A stretch of 64,000 nt of DNA. Source: Planctomycetaceae bacterium. GTDB taxonomy: Bacteria > Planctomycetota > Phycisphaerae > Phycisphaerales > SM1A02. Of the stretch, positions 18,014 through 25,414 are shown piece after piece. The translations under genes were made by a program, and so were the position numbers. The first letter of the stretch is position 1, and every line of letters starts with the position of its first letter. The stretch is from positions 124,001 to 188,000 of the forward strand of contig CANLHK010000003.1 in assembly GCA_947490615.1 (NCBI GenBank). Direction: 5' to 3'. The notes under the pieces were generated by a model. That model was not told where the DNA came from. It did no database searches and was given only the letters and a program-made list of their open reading frames with translations.

Positions 18014-18486
18014 GAACGATCATGCGGCAACGAATGGCGTTCTGGATCATCGTGACCGTTCTGACGGTCCCTGCGATTGGCATGTCGATTTTCGCGTGGA
18101 GCGTCGTCGGCGGCGTGCGCGCCGAAGCGGCGGTGACCGACGCACGCCTGCGTGAACTGGCGTGGACGATGTTGGCCTACGCCGACACCTACGGCGGGTT
18201 TCCGATGAGCGAGTCCGAGGTGCGCGCCTTCACGGTGCCTCTTGAACTGCGCAGCCGTGACGGCGTGGGCTTTCCGCACACGCGAGCCGAAGCGACCGAA
18301 GCATCGGCTGTGCAGAGCCTTGACGCGTGCCTCACCGCCGTTGAGGTGGAGTGGCCCGCCGTGCGCGATGTGCAACCCATTCTGCGGTCGAAGGGGAAAC
18401 CAACCTTGCAGGGAACGATGCCGACGATTGGGCAGTGGTTGTTCGCGATGACGCAGCGGATTCGCGCGGCGCAATCGACAGGCTGA
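18010..18486 (+). CDS. small single-pass membrane protein of unknown function
   Basis: The 158-residue protein has one N-terminal membrane helix (about residues 8-34) followed by a soluble domain. I do not recognise the family. The soluble part has a helix with [26 protein letters not shown], a pattern like the conserved region after the membrane helix in pseudopilin-like proteins. However, there is no prepilin G-F-x-x-x-E cleavage motif. It starts at a GTG that overlaps the OppF-like stop (GTGA); an ATG at 18022 is possible. A coupling to the transporter is suggested only by the overlap. Confidence 0.6.
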   Translation: MRTIMRQRMAFWIIVTVLTVPAIGMSIFAWSVVGGVRAEAAVTDARLRELAWTMLAYADTYGGFPMSESEVRAFTVPLELRSRDGVGFPHTRAEATEASAVQSLDACLTAVEVEWPAVRDVQPILRSKGKPTLQGTMPTIGQWLFAMTQRIRAAQSTG

Positions 18487-18537
18487 ATCTCGCGGTCGCC
18501 GCCGCCGCTTGTGGGGGTTTTTCGCTAGATTCACGCC

Positions 18538-19443
18538 ATGTCCGATGCCACGCTTTCCGCGCCCGTTGCGGCACCAATCCGCGTCCAAGTCTCCCAACCC
18601 GAGACGCCGTTGCGCGATGTGATGGCGGGCGCGAGTCGTTGGAACATCCCCATTCACGAGCATGGTTTCATCGCGCTCGTCGATGCCATGCCGCGCCTGG
18701 TTCCTGAGGGTCAAACCGCCGACAGCGCGATCGTGCAGTCGGCGCGGGTGAGCTACGGACAGGGCACGAGGATGGTCAGCGAGGACCGCGGTCTGGTGCG
18801 CTACCTCATGCGCCATCGTCACTCGACGCCCTTTGAGATGGTGGAGTTCAAGTTCCACATCGCCATGCCGATCTTCATCGCGCGGCAGTGGATTCGCCAT
18901 CGCACCGCGAATGTGAACGAGTACAGCGCGCGCTACTCGATCATGCCCGATCGCTTCTATCGCCCCGACATCGAGAATGTGCGCAAGCAGTCGAAGTCGA
19001 ATCGCCAAGGCGGCGAGGGACCGATCGAGGCAGGCACCGCCGAAGAGTTCCTCAGATTGCTTGAGGGCGCCGAAGCGAACTACCAGAAGTACCTCGAACT
19101 CACCGAGCGTGGCGTGGCCCGCGAGCTCGCCCGAGCCGTGCTGCCTGTGTCGGTCTACACCGAGTGGTATTGGAAGTGTGACCTTCACAACATCTTCCAC
19201 TTCCTCTCGCTGCGCATGGATCCGCACGCGCAGATTGAGATTCAAGACTACGCCAAGGCGATGTACGAGCTCATCAAGCCGATCGTGCCCACGGCCTGCG
19301 AGGCCTTCGAGGATTACCGCTTGAACGCGATGCATCTCACGGGACTTGAGATCGAAGCGATTCGCAGCGGCAAGCCCCTTGCGACAGAAAACAAGCGCGA
19401 GACCGCCGAGTGGGAAGCGAAGAAGGTTCAGCTCGGGCTCTAA
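18538..19443 (+). CDS. thyX: flavin-dependent thymidylate synthase
   Basis: This FAD enzyme makes dTMP from dUMP using methylene-THF and NADPH. The 301-residue protein has the ThyX motif RHRTANVNEYSARYS, with the usual Arg-His-Arg and later Ser. It also has ELARAVLPVSVYTEWYWKCDL and NIFHFLSLRMDPHAQ. The N-terminal 45 residues before DAMPRLV are longer than usual. There is no clear Shine-Dalgarno sequence. ThyX, rather than ThyA, is frequent in bacteria with low folate-reductase dependence. Confidence 0.95.
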   Translation: MSDATLSAPVAAPIRVQVSQPETPLRDVMAGASRWNIPIHEHGFIALVDAMPRLVPEGQTADSAIVQSARVSYGQGTRMVSEDRGLVRYLMRHRHSTPFEMVEFKFHIAMPIFIARQWIRHRTANVNEYSARYSIMPDRFYRPDIENVRKQSKSNRQGGEGPIEAGTAEEFLRLLEGAEANYQKYLELTERGVARELARAVLPVSVYTEWYWKCDLHNIFHFLSLRMDPHAQIEIQDYAKAMYELIKPIVPTACEAFEDYRLNAMHLTGLEIEAIRSGKPLATENKRETAEWEAKKVQLGL

Positions 19444-19458
19444 GTTCGAGAGCGCCGA

Positions 19459-20148
19459 TCAGACATCCTCAAGCGAGCGAAGTGTCGCGTTGGCGTCACT
19501 CGCCGAGGCACCGCTTGGCGTGAGAGCGATGCTGCGTGCACCGGCGTTGCGCGCGGCGCTGGCTCCTGCAGGGCTGTCATCGATGAGGACAAGGTCTTCG
19601 GTGCGCTCGAGTCCCAATCGCCGTGAGGCCTCGAAGATTCCCCATGGTTCTGGCGCAGGCTCGCAGGTCTCGTCCGCCGTCAGCACACAGTCGATGGGGA
19701 GTCCAGCGCGTGCGAGTGCCTCGAGTTGCGGCCCGAGCAGGCGCCGCGGCGTGCAGCAGATCACTGCCGTTTGCAGGCCGCGAGCGCGCAGTCGCTCGAG
19801 CAGGGCGCACGCATCGCGATTGGGTTCGGCAGCCACTGTGGCCGCCACGATCAGTCGCGGTTCGAGATCGCGTGTCATTGCGGCAAGATCTTCACTCGTC
19901 GCCCAACGGCCATGCGCGGTTCGAAACGCCTCGGCGACACGCGGCAAGGCAAAGAGCCGATCGATCTGCGGGCGGCCTGTCGGGCCTCGTGTCGCGACGA
20001 GTTCGCTCTCCGTCACGATGACGGTCCAACGCGCGAACGTCTCGGCGAGCGCTGCGTGAATCGCGCGTCGATCGCGATCGAAGAGCACGCCGTGCCAAGA
20101 GAAGGCAACCGCCTTCGCGTTGTGAAGAAGTGCCCCTGGATCAGGCAT
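19459..20148 (-). CDS. PhnX-like HAD-superfamily protein lacking the nucleophile
   Basis: The 229-residue protein aligns by eye with phosphonoacetaldehyde hydrolase: the cap motif TRGPTGRPQIDRL, then PRVAEAFRTAHG, and the end DLVLIDDSPAGASAARNAG. However, the nucleophile Asp of motif I is Ser17 (AFSWHGVLFD), and the PhnX Schiff-base Lys position reads Gly55 (TRGP for RKP). Asp-Asp of motif IV is kept. Without the nucleophile and the lysine, normal phosphonatase chemistry is not expected. It may be a non-catalytic binding protein or a related enzyme with other chemistry. No phosphonate genes are nearby. Confidence 0.7.
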   Translation of the reverse strand: MPDPGALLHNAKAVAFSWHGVLFDRDRRAIHAALAETFARWTVIVTESELVATRGPTGRPQIDRLFALPRVAEAFRTAHGRWATSEDLAAMTRDLEPRLIVAATVAAEPNRDACALLERLRARGLQTAVICCTPRRLLGPQLEALARAGLPIDCVLTADETCEPAPEPWGIFEASRRLGLERTEDLVLIDDSPAGASAARNAGARSIALTPSGASASDANATLRSLEDV

Positions 20149-20238
20149 GAGGTCAGGCGTGGAGATCAGGCATCCAAAGGTGCCCGTTGGAATCGTCGGT
20201 CGGGTCGTGGAGTTGGCGCTGCACCATGCAGCGACCTC

Positions 20239-20724
20239 TCACGACTTCTTCAGCTGAGAGAGATCAAGTTCGCGTTCGGTTGGAATGGCCTTGAGGCCGA
20301 CCAGCGGCGCGTCGGGCGCGGTCTGAATCTGCACGAGGCGGATTGGCGTGGGTGGGTAGTAGCGCAGAAGCCCGCCAGGAAATGGTCCCTCTCCGCGGAC
20401 ATCCCAGAATTGGTCGAGTGGGATGCGAAGCGTCTGGCCCGCGTTGAGCGAGTCGATGTGGTGCAAGTAGCGCTGGTTGAGCCAGAGTTCAGCGTTGGAC
20501 CAGCGCTCGACCGTCGCGTTGACGATGAGCATCGCGTCGCCGTCATTGAAGACCTGGATGTCCGCCACGCGCTCCTGCGGAAGGTTGAAGGGGTAGACCC
20601 GCGTGGCCTTGGTCGGATCGCTGCGCACCGTCTCACAGCCGACACTCAGAAGCAGACTCGCGAACAGGCTTCCGATGAAGACGCCGAGCGCCGCGGGGAC
20701 GAGTGAAACGGTGGGGGCGCGCAC
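20239..20724 (-). CDS. putative lipoprotein
   Basis: The 161-residue protein has a signal peptide with a lipobox-like LLSVGC, placing Cys30 as the lipid-modified residue. The mature part looks like a beta-rich domain (FNDGDAMLIVNATVERWSNAELWLN), perhaps of immunoglobulin type. I do not recognise the family. It lies 14 nt downstream of the phosphoglucosamine mutase-like gene on the same strand, so the two are probably co-transcribed. Confidence 0.65.
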   Translation of the reverse strand: MRAPTVSLVPAALGVFIGSLFASLLLSVGCETVRSDPTKATRVYPFNLPQERVADIQVFNDGDAMLIVNATVERWSNAELWLNQRYLHHIDSLNAGQTLRIPLDQFWDVRGEGPFPGGLLRYYPPTPIRLVQIQTAPDAPLVGLKAIPTERELDLSQLKKS

Positions 20725-20736
20725 GGAGAAAGCCTA

Positions 20737-22128
20737 TCAGAGTCCCGCGGCTTTCGTGCAGAGCGCGATGAGCTCCTTGGCGCGTTCGCGCGTCGGTGCC
20801 TCAGCGATGATGCGGGCAATCGGTTCGGTGTTGGAGGCGCGCAAATGCACCCATCCATCAGCGAAGTCAATGCGCACGCCGTCGAGCGCGCTGGTGCGCT
20901 CGGAGGCGAAGGCCGACTTCAGTTTTCCAAGTGCGCCTTCGACGGCTGCCAGACCGCCGATCGCGGCGAGGTCGACTTTCGTCTTCTCGATGGCGTAACG
21001 CGGAAGCGCATCGACGATCTTCGACAAGGGCTCCGTGCGGCTCGCGAGAAGATCGAGCACGAGCGCCATCGCGCTGAGCGAGTCACGCACCCAGCAGACT
21101 TCGGGCACGATGACGCCGCCGTTGCCTTCTCCGCCGAGCAGTCCTTTCGCGGGTTTCAGCGCGCTCACAACATTCGCTTCACCAACAGCGGTGCGATGAA
21201 CGACGGCGCCTGGAAAGCGCGCGGCGATGTCGTCAATCATGCGCGAGGTCGAAAGGTTGGCCGCCAACGCGAACGGCCCACGCAATTCGAGCATGCGTTG
21301 CGCCGCGAGAACAAGCGTGTACTCCTCACCGATGTAGCGACCGTTCTCGTCGACGATCGCGAGACGATCTGCGTCAGGATCCTGCGCAAACCCGCAGGCT
21401 GCACCCGCGGTGGATCGCACCTTGGCCGCGAGTTCCACAAGATTCTCCGCCGTCGGTTCGGGCGTGTGACCGAAGATGCCCGTCATCTCACCGAAGAGAT
21501 GCGTGACTTTGCAGCCGAGGGCTTCAAGCAGAAGTCGGCCGCCTTCGCAGCCTGAGGCATTCACGCTGTCGAGGACGACATGGAGGTTGCGCGCGCGCAC
21601 GCGCTCGGCCACTCCCGTGACGGCGAGAACGCGATCGACATGCCTTTGCGCCGCCGAGGCGTCGGTGGTGATCGATCCGATCTCAAGCGGCTTCACGAAC
21701 GCAATGTCCGCAGCCTTGAAGCGCGCGATGATCGCGTCGGCCACAGGCTTGGGTGGAGCGAGGCCATCGCCGTCGAGACACTTGAGGCCGTTCCACTCGA
21801 TCGGATTGTGACTTGCGGTGACCGCCATGCCACCGTCGGCGCCGAGCGCCTTGATCATGAGCCCAACGGTTGGCGTCATCGCCACACCGATGTCGAGGAC
21901 ATCGCAACCGACCGACGCAAGCGCGCCATGCACCGCGCGTGCGAGAGATTCACCGCCAAAGCGTCCGTCCCGAGCCACCACAAGCTTGGGGCGTCGATCC
22001 TGAACCAGCGTTCGGATGTACGACCCGAAGGCTCCAGCAAAGGTCGCAGCAACCACGGGGGTCATGGTGCGACCCACGATGCCGCGGGCGCCAGAAACAG
22101 AGAGCATCAGGGGTGCGTCGTTTGCCAT
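20737..22128 (-). CDS. glmM: phosphoglucosamine mutase / phosphohexomutase
   Basis: This is an alpha-D-phosphohexomutase, most likely the step from GlcN-6-P to GlcN-1-P for cell-wall sugars. The ATG at 22128 gives 463 residues. The phosphoserine loop is VTASHNP with Ser106, the metal loop is QDPDADRLAI, the sugar loop is GGEGNGGVI and the phosphate-binding loop is RASNTEPIARI. A match to GlmM or to phosphomannomutase is possible, as the GEGNGG form occurs in several subfamilies; the symbol is the best guess. It is divergent from the PTPS-like gene with about 68 nt between. Confidence 0.85.
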   Translation of the reverse strand: MANDAPLMLSVSGARGIVGRTMTPVVAATFAGAFGSYIRTLVQDRRPKLVVARDGRFGGESLARAVHGALASVGCDVLDIGVAMTPTVGLMIKALGADGGMAVTASHNPIEWNGLKCLDGDGLAPPKPVADAIIARFKAADIAFVKPLEIGSITTDASAAQRHVDRVLAVTGVAERVRARNLHVVLDSVNASGCEGGRLLLEALGCKVTHLFGEMTGIFGHTPEPTAENLVELAAKVRSTAGAACGFAQDPDADRLAIVDENGRYIGEEYTLVLAAQRMLELRGPFALAANLSTSRMIDDIAARFPGAVVHRTAVGEANVVSALKPAKGLLGGEGNGGVIVPEVCWVRDSLSAMALVLDLLASRTEPLSKIVDALPRYAIEKTKVDLAAIGGLAAVEGALGKLKSAFASERTSALDGVRIDFADGWVHLRASNTEPIARIIAEAPTRERAKELIALCTKAAGL

Positions 22129-22196
22129 AACGCGCGAGTGTAAGCCACTCCACGCGCGCGCGGACCGTTGGAACTTCCGCGTTACACTCGCTGCCA

Positions 22197-22637
22197 ATGT
22201 CTTCCTCGCAGGCCTCCCACGCTGGTCCCATCGAGTGCGCTCCGTTCGCGCTCGAGGTCGAGGCCGAGTTCGCGGCAGCGCATGCGATTCTTCTCGGTGG
22301 AGTGCGGGAGCGACTGCACGGTCACAACTGGCGCGTCGTGGTCTCTGTCGGTGGCGAGAAGCTTGATCGCGAAGAGCTCCTCTGCGACTTTCACGCCGTC
22401 GAGCGATTGCTCGCCGCGATCCTCGCGCCGTGGCGCGATGGCAACCTCAACGAGATTCATCCTTTCGATCGCATCAATCCAACCGCCGAAGCGGTCGCGC
22501 GTCACATCGCCAACGAACTCGCCGCCGCGCTCCAACGCGTTCATCCGTCTGTGTGGATCGAGTTTGTTCGCGTCACCGAGGCGCCGCGGTGCACGGCGAT
22601 CGTGCGCATTCCCCGCCGTTGCGCGAGCACACCATGA
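22197..22637 (+). CDS. 6-pyruvoyltetrahydropterin synthase family, PTPS-III-like
   Basis: The 146-residue protein has the zinc ligands His29 (FAAAH), His41 and His43 (LHGHNW). The usual catalytic Cys of QueD/PTPS before HGH is absent. Instead the motif is RERLHGHNW, which puts Glu38 in the E-x-x-H-G-H arrangement described for PTPS-III. That group cleaves dihydroneopterin triphosphate to hydroxymethyl-dihydropterin and can replace FolB in folate synthesis. A later Glu in RVTEAPRC fits the second active-site acid. It overlaps ppk by 4 nt (ATGA). Substrate assignment rests on the motif alone. Confidence 0.75.
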   Translation: MSSSQASHAGPIECAPFALEVEAEFAAAHAILLGGVRERLHGHNWRVVVSVGGEKLDREELLCDFHAVERLLAAILAPWRDGNLNEIHPFDRINPTAEAVARHIANELAAALQRVHPSVWIEFVRVTEAPRCTAIVRIPRRCASTP

Positions 22638-24808
22638 GCGAGCTCATCAAGCCCATGAACGACAAGCGTCCTACCTCGCCCAACGAGATCGTCCCCATTG
22701 GCCCCGATGATCCCGCGCGGTTTCTCAACCGCGACTTGCAGTGGCTCGAGTTCAACCGCCGAGTGCTCGCACAGGCGCTCGATGTTCGCAATCCGCTGTT
22801 GGAGCGTGTGCGATTCCTGGCGATCTTCGGCTCAAACCTCGATGAGTTCTTCATGAAGCGCGTGGGTGGCTTGCGTCGGCAGATTGACGCAGGAGTCGGA
22901 AGTCCGCAGTGGGAACCGCTTTCGCCGCAGGAGCAGCTGGTGCTCATTCGTGAGCGCGTACTCGAACAGACCACCATGGCGACGCGGGTGTTTCGCGACA
23001 CGCTCTTGCCCGCGTTGCGACGCGAGTCCATCGCCCTTCTGCGTTGGCATGAACTCAACGAGGCCGAGTGCGCCGAGGCGGAGCAGTGGTATCGCCGCAA
23101 CATCTTTCCGATTCTCACGCCGCTGGCGGTCGATCCTGGCCACCGATTCCCGTTCATCTCCAACATGTCGATCTCGCTCGGCGTGTTGTTGCGTCGGCCT
23201 GGTGAGAGCGAGGCGCTCTTCGCGCGGGTCAAGGTTCCCGAACTCGGCGGCAAGCTCTTTCGCTTCGGCACCACGCATCGTTTTGTCTCGCTGCAGGAGA
23301 TCATCGCCCACAACCTCGATGATCTCTTTCCTGGCATGGAGATCATCGAAGTGCTCCCGTTCCGCGTGACGCGCAACGCCGAGACCGAGCGTGACAACGA
23401 AGACGCGGAAGACTTGCTTGAGCAGATCCAGCAGCAGTTGCGGGAGCGACGCTTCGCGCGCGTGGTGCGGCTCGATGTCGGGTCGCGTCCCAACGATCGG
23501 ATCATGCGCTTTCTCGAAGAGGAATTGCAGCTCGGCGAAGAAGACCTCTACGAAACCGACGGCATGCTTGATTGGGGCACGGTGAGCGAGATCGCGGATC
23601 TTGAGATTCCCGAACTCCGTTGGCCAAAGTGGACGCCCGTCGCACCCGCTGGGCTCGAGGACGACGACTCCGACATCTTCTCGCTCATTCGCGATGGCGA
23701 TGTGCTGCTGCACCATCCCTACGAAAGCTTTGATCACTCGGTCGAACGGTTTATCGAAGCGGCGGCGGTCGATCCCAAGGTTCTCGCGATCAAGCAGGCG
23801 CTCTACCGCACCAGCGGTGACTCGCCGTTCATTCCGTCACTCATTCGCGCTGCCGAAAGTGGCAAGCAAGTCGCGGTGCTCGTTGAGTTGCGCGCGCGCT
23901 TTGATGAAGCGCGCAACATTCTCTGGGCGCGCAAACTTGAAGACGCGGGCGTGCATGTCGCGTACGGAGTCGTCGGCTACAAGACCCACACGAAGGTGGC
24001 GTTGGTGGTGCGACAGGAACACGGCGGCATTCGTTCCTACGCGCATGTCGGCACGGGCAACTACAACTCCAAGACCGCGAGGATCTACGAGGATGTGGGC
24101 ATTCTCACCTGTGATCCAGCGATCACCGACGATCTCATCGGCCTCTTCAATTACATGACGGGACGAAGTCGGCAGACCGAGTACCAGAAGTTGCTCGTCG
24201 CGCCCGTGGCGATGAAGCGCCGCTTCATCGAGCTGATCGAACGCGAAGGCGAACTCGCCAAGGCAGGGAAGCAGGGCAGGATCATCGTGAAGATGAACCA
24301 ACTGGAAGATCGAAGCGTGACCGACGCGCTGTATCAGGCAGGTCGCGCGGGCGCCTCGATCGATCTGATCGTGCGTGGGTTCTGCTGCCTGCGACCTGGC
24401 GTGAAGGGTCTCAGCGAGAACATCCGCGTGTGCTCGACGATCGGACGATTCCTCGAGCACAGTCGCTTGTTCTGGTTTGGGAACGGCAAGGCTGATCCGC
24501 TCGACGGCGACTTCTACATCGGCAGCGCTGACTGGATGTACCGCAACCTCAACACGCGCGTGGAGTGTGCCGCACCGATTGAGGGTCGACGGCATCGCGA
24601 GCGACTCTGGGAGACGCTGCAGTTTCATCTGACCGATCGCAGGCAGCGATGGGTGATGCATGCGGATGGCAGCTATACGCCAACCGACGATCCGACGACG
24701 GCGAATCTCTCGGTCGACGATCCTGATTCGCAGGGCACGCACCAGCGGCTCATGCGCTTGACGATGGAGCGACACGCTCGCGCGCGGGCTGCGCGATTCG
24801 AGAGCTGA
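22634..24808 (+). CDS. ppk: polyphosphate kinase 1
   Basis: This enzyme makes inorganic polyphosphate from ATP at the membrane or in the cytosol. The 724-residue protein has the N-terminal motif RFLNRDLQWLEFNRRVL, then FLAIFGSNLDEFFMKRV. The histidines involved in autophosphorylation are His452 (YKTHTK) and His471 (YAHVGTGNYN). The C-terminal domain keeps NGKADPLDGDFYIGSADWMYRNLN-type residues of the PPK1 family. It starts at an ATG overlapping the PTPS-like stop (ATGA). Its 3' end meets the prepilin operon end 12 nt later. Confidence 0.95.
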   Translation: MSELIKPMNDKRPTSPNEIVPIGPDDPARFLNRDLQWLEFNRRVLAQALDVRNPLLERVRFLAIFGSNLDEFFMKRVGGLRRQIDAGVGSPQWEPLSPQEQLVLIRERVLEQTTMATRVFRDTLLPALRRESIALLRWHELNEAECAEAEQWYRRNIFPILTPLAVDPGHRFPFISNMSISLGVLLRRPGESEALFARVKVPELGGKLFRFGTTHRFVSLQEIIAHNLDDLFPGMEIIEVLPFRVTRNAETERDNEDAEDLLEQIQQQLRERRFARVVRLDVGSRPNDRIMRFLEEELQLGEEDLYETDGMLDWGTVSEIADLEIPELRWPKWTPVAPAGLEDDDSDIFSLIRDGDVLLHHPYESFDHSVERFIEAAAVDPKVLAIKQALYRTSGDSPFIPSLIRAAESGKQVAVLVELRARFDEARNILWARKLEDAGVHVAYGVVGYKTHTKVALVVRQEHGGIRSYAHVGTGNYNSKTARIYEDVGILTCDPAITDDLIGLFNYMTGRSRQTEYQKLLVAPVAMKRRFIELIEREGELAKAGKQGRIIVKMNQLEDRSVTDALYQAGRAGASIDLIVRGFCCLRPGVKGLSENIRVCSTIGRFLEHSRLFWFGNGKADPLDGDFYIGSADWMYRNLNTRVECAAPIEGRRHRERLWETLQFHLTDRRQRWVMHADGSYTPTDDPTTANLSVDDPDSQGTHQRLMRLTMERHARARAARFES

Positions 24809-24820
24809 CTGGTCGCTCGA

Positions 24821-25414
24821 TCACCAGATGATGCGCCGCGGCGCGGTCGAACCGATGAGTCGAATCGGGACAACATCATCGCCTTCGATGGCGAGCTGCG
24901 CGTTGTCGTCGGCCGCGACGGTGAGGTCAAAGCTTGCGCGGAGCAGTTTGACACCGTTCTCGTATTCCAACTGAAACGCGCCCAACTGCGTGCCGTCGGT
25001 ATCGATCGGTCCGCGCACGCCTTCGAGAAGTACCTGCTCAGCACTGGTTCCGACCTGCATGAAGAGGATCGAGTTGGCCCGATCGAGTCGCAGGGTGATC
25101 TCGCGATCGAGATCGTCAAGGAAGGTCATCTCGTCGGTGGCGATCGAATTGTCGCGCGGGTCTTCAGGCAGCGGACCGAAGCCGACGCCGTTGCGCACCA
25201 GTGCCATGACGCGATGCATGACCACGCGTCCAACGATGTGCGTGGAAGCCTGCTCGGTCGTCGATTGGTAGGCGCGGAAGCTCGCATGAAGCGAGACGAG
25301 CGTCGCCGTCAAGAGCGCTGAGCAGATGCTCAACGCCACCAGCATTTCGATAAGCGAGAAGCCACGACGCGTGCGGCGCAGACGGGTGGAACGGCGGAGT
25401 ACGAACTGATTCAC
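24821..25414 (-). CDS. PilW/GspJ-like minor prepilin
   Basis: This is a type IV filament minor subunit. The GTG at 25414 gives 197 residues and overlaps the upstream stop as GTGA; this coupling decides the start. The prepilin motif is RRGFSLIEMLVAL, with Glu at +5, followed by a hydrophobic helix. The rest is a beta-rich domain with no clear family match. It is the last gene of the PilT/PilC operon. The Pil-like layout (W after X and V) suggests the minor pilin set of type IV pili, though GspJ of type II secretion is also similar. Confidence 0.75.
   Translation of the reverse strand: MNQFVLRRSTRLRRTRRGFSLIEMLVALSICSALLTATLVSLHASFRAYQSTTEQASTHIVGRVVMHRVMALVRNGVGFGPLPEDPRDNSIATDEMTFLDDLDREITLRLDRANSILFMQVGTSAEQVLLEGVRGPIDTDGTQLGAFQLEYENGVKLLRASFDLTVAADDNAQLAIEGDDVVPIRLIGSTAPRRIIW

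Noticed and set aside
19459-20148. Assignment as phosphonoacetaldehyde hydrolase (phnX)
   Set aside because: The nucleophile Asp and the Schiff-base Lys are both replaced, so the enzyme name is not justified.
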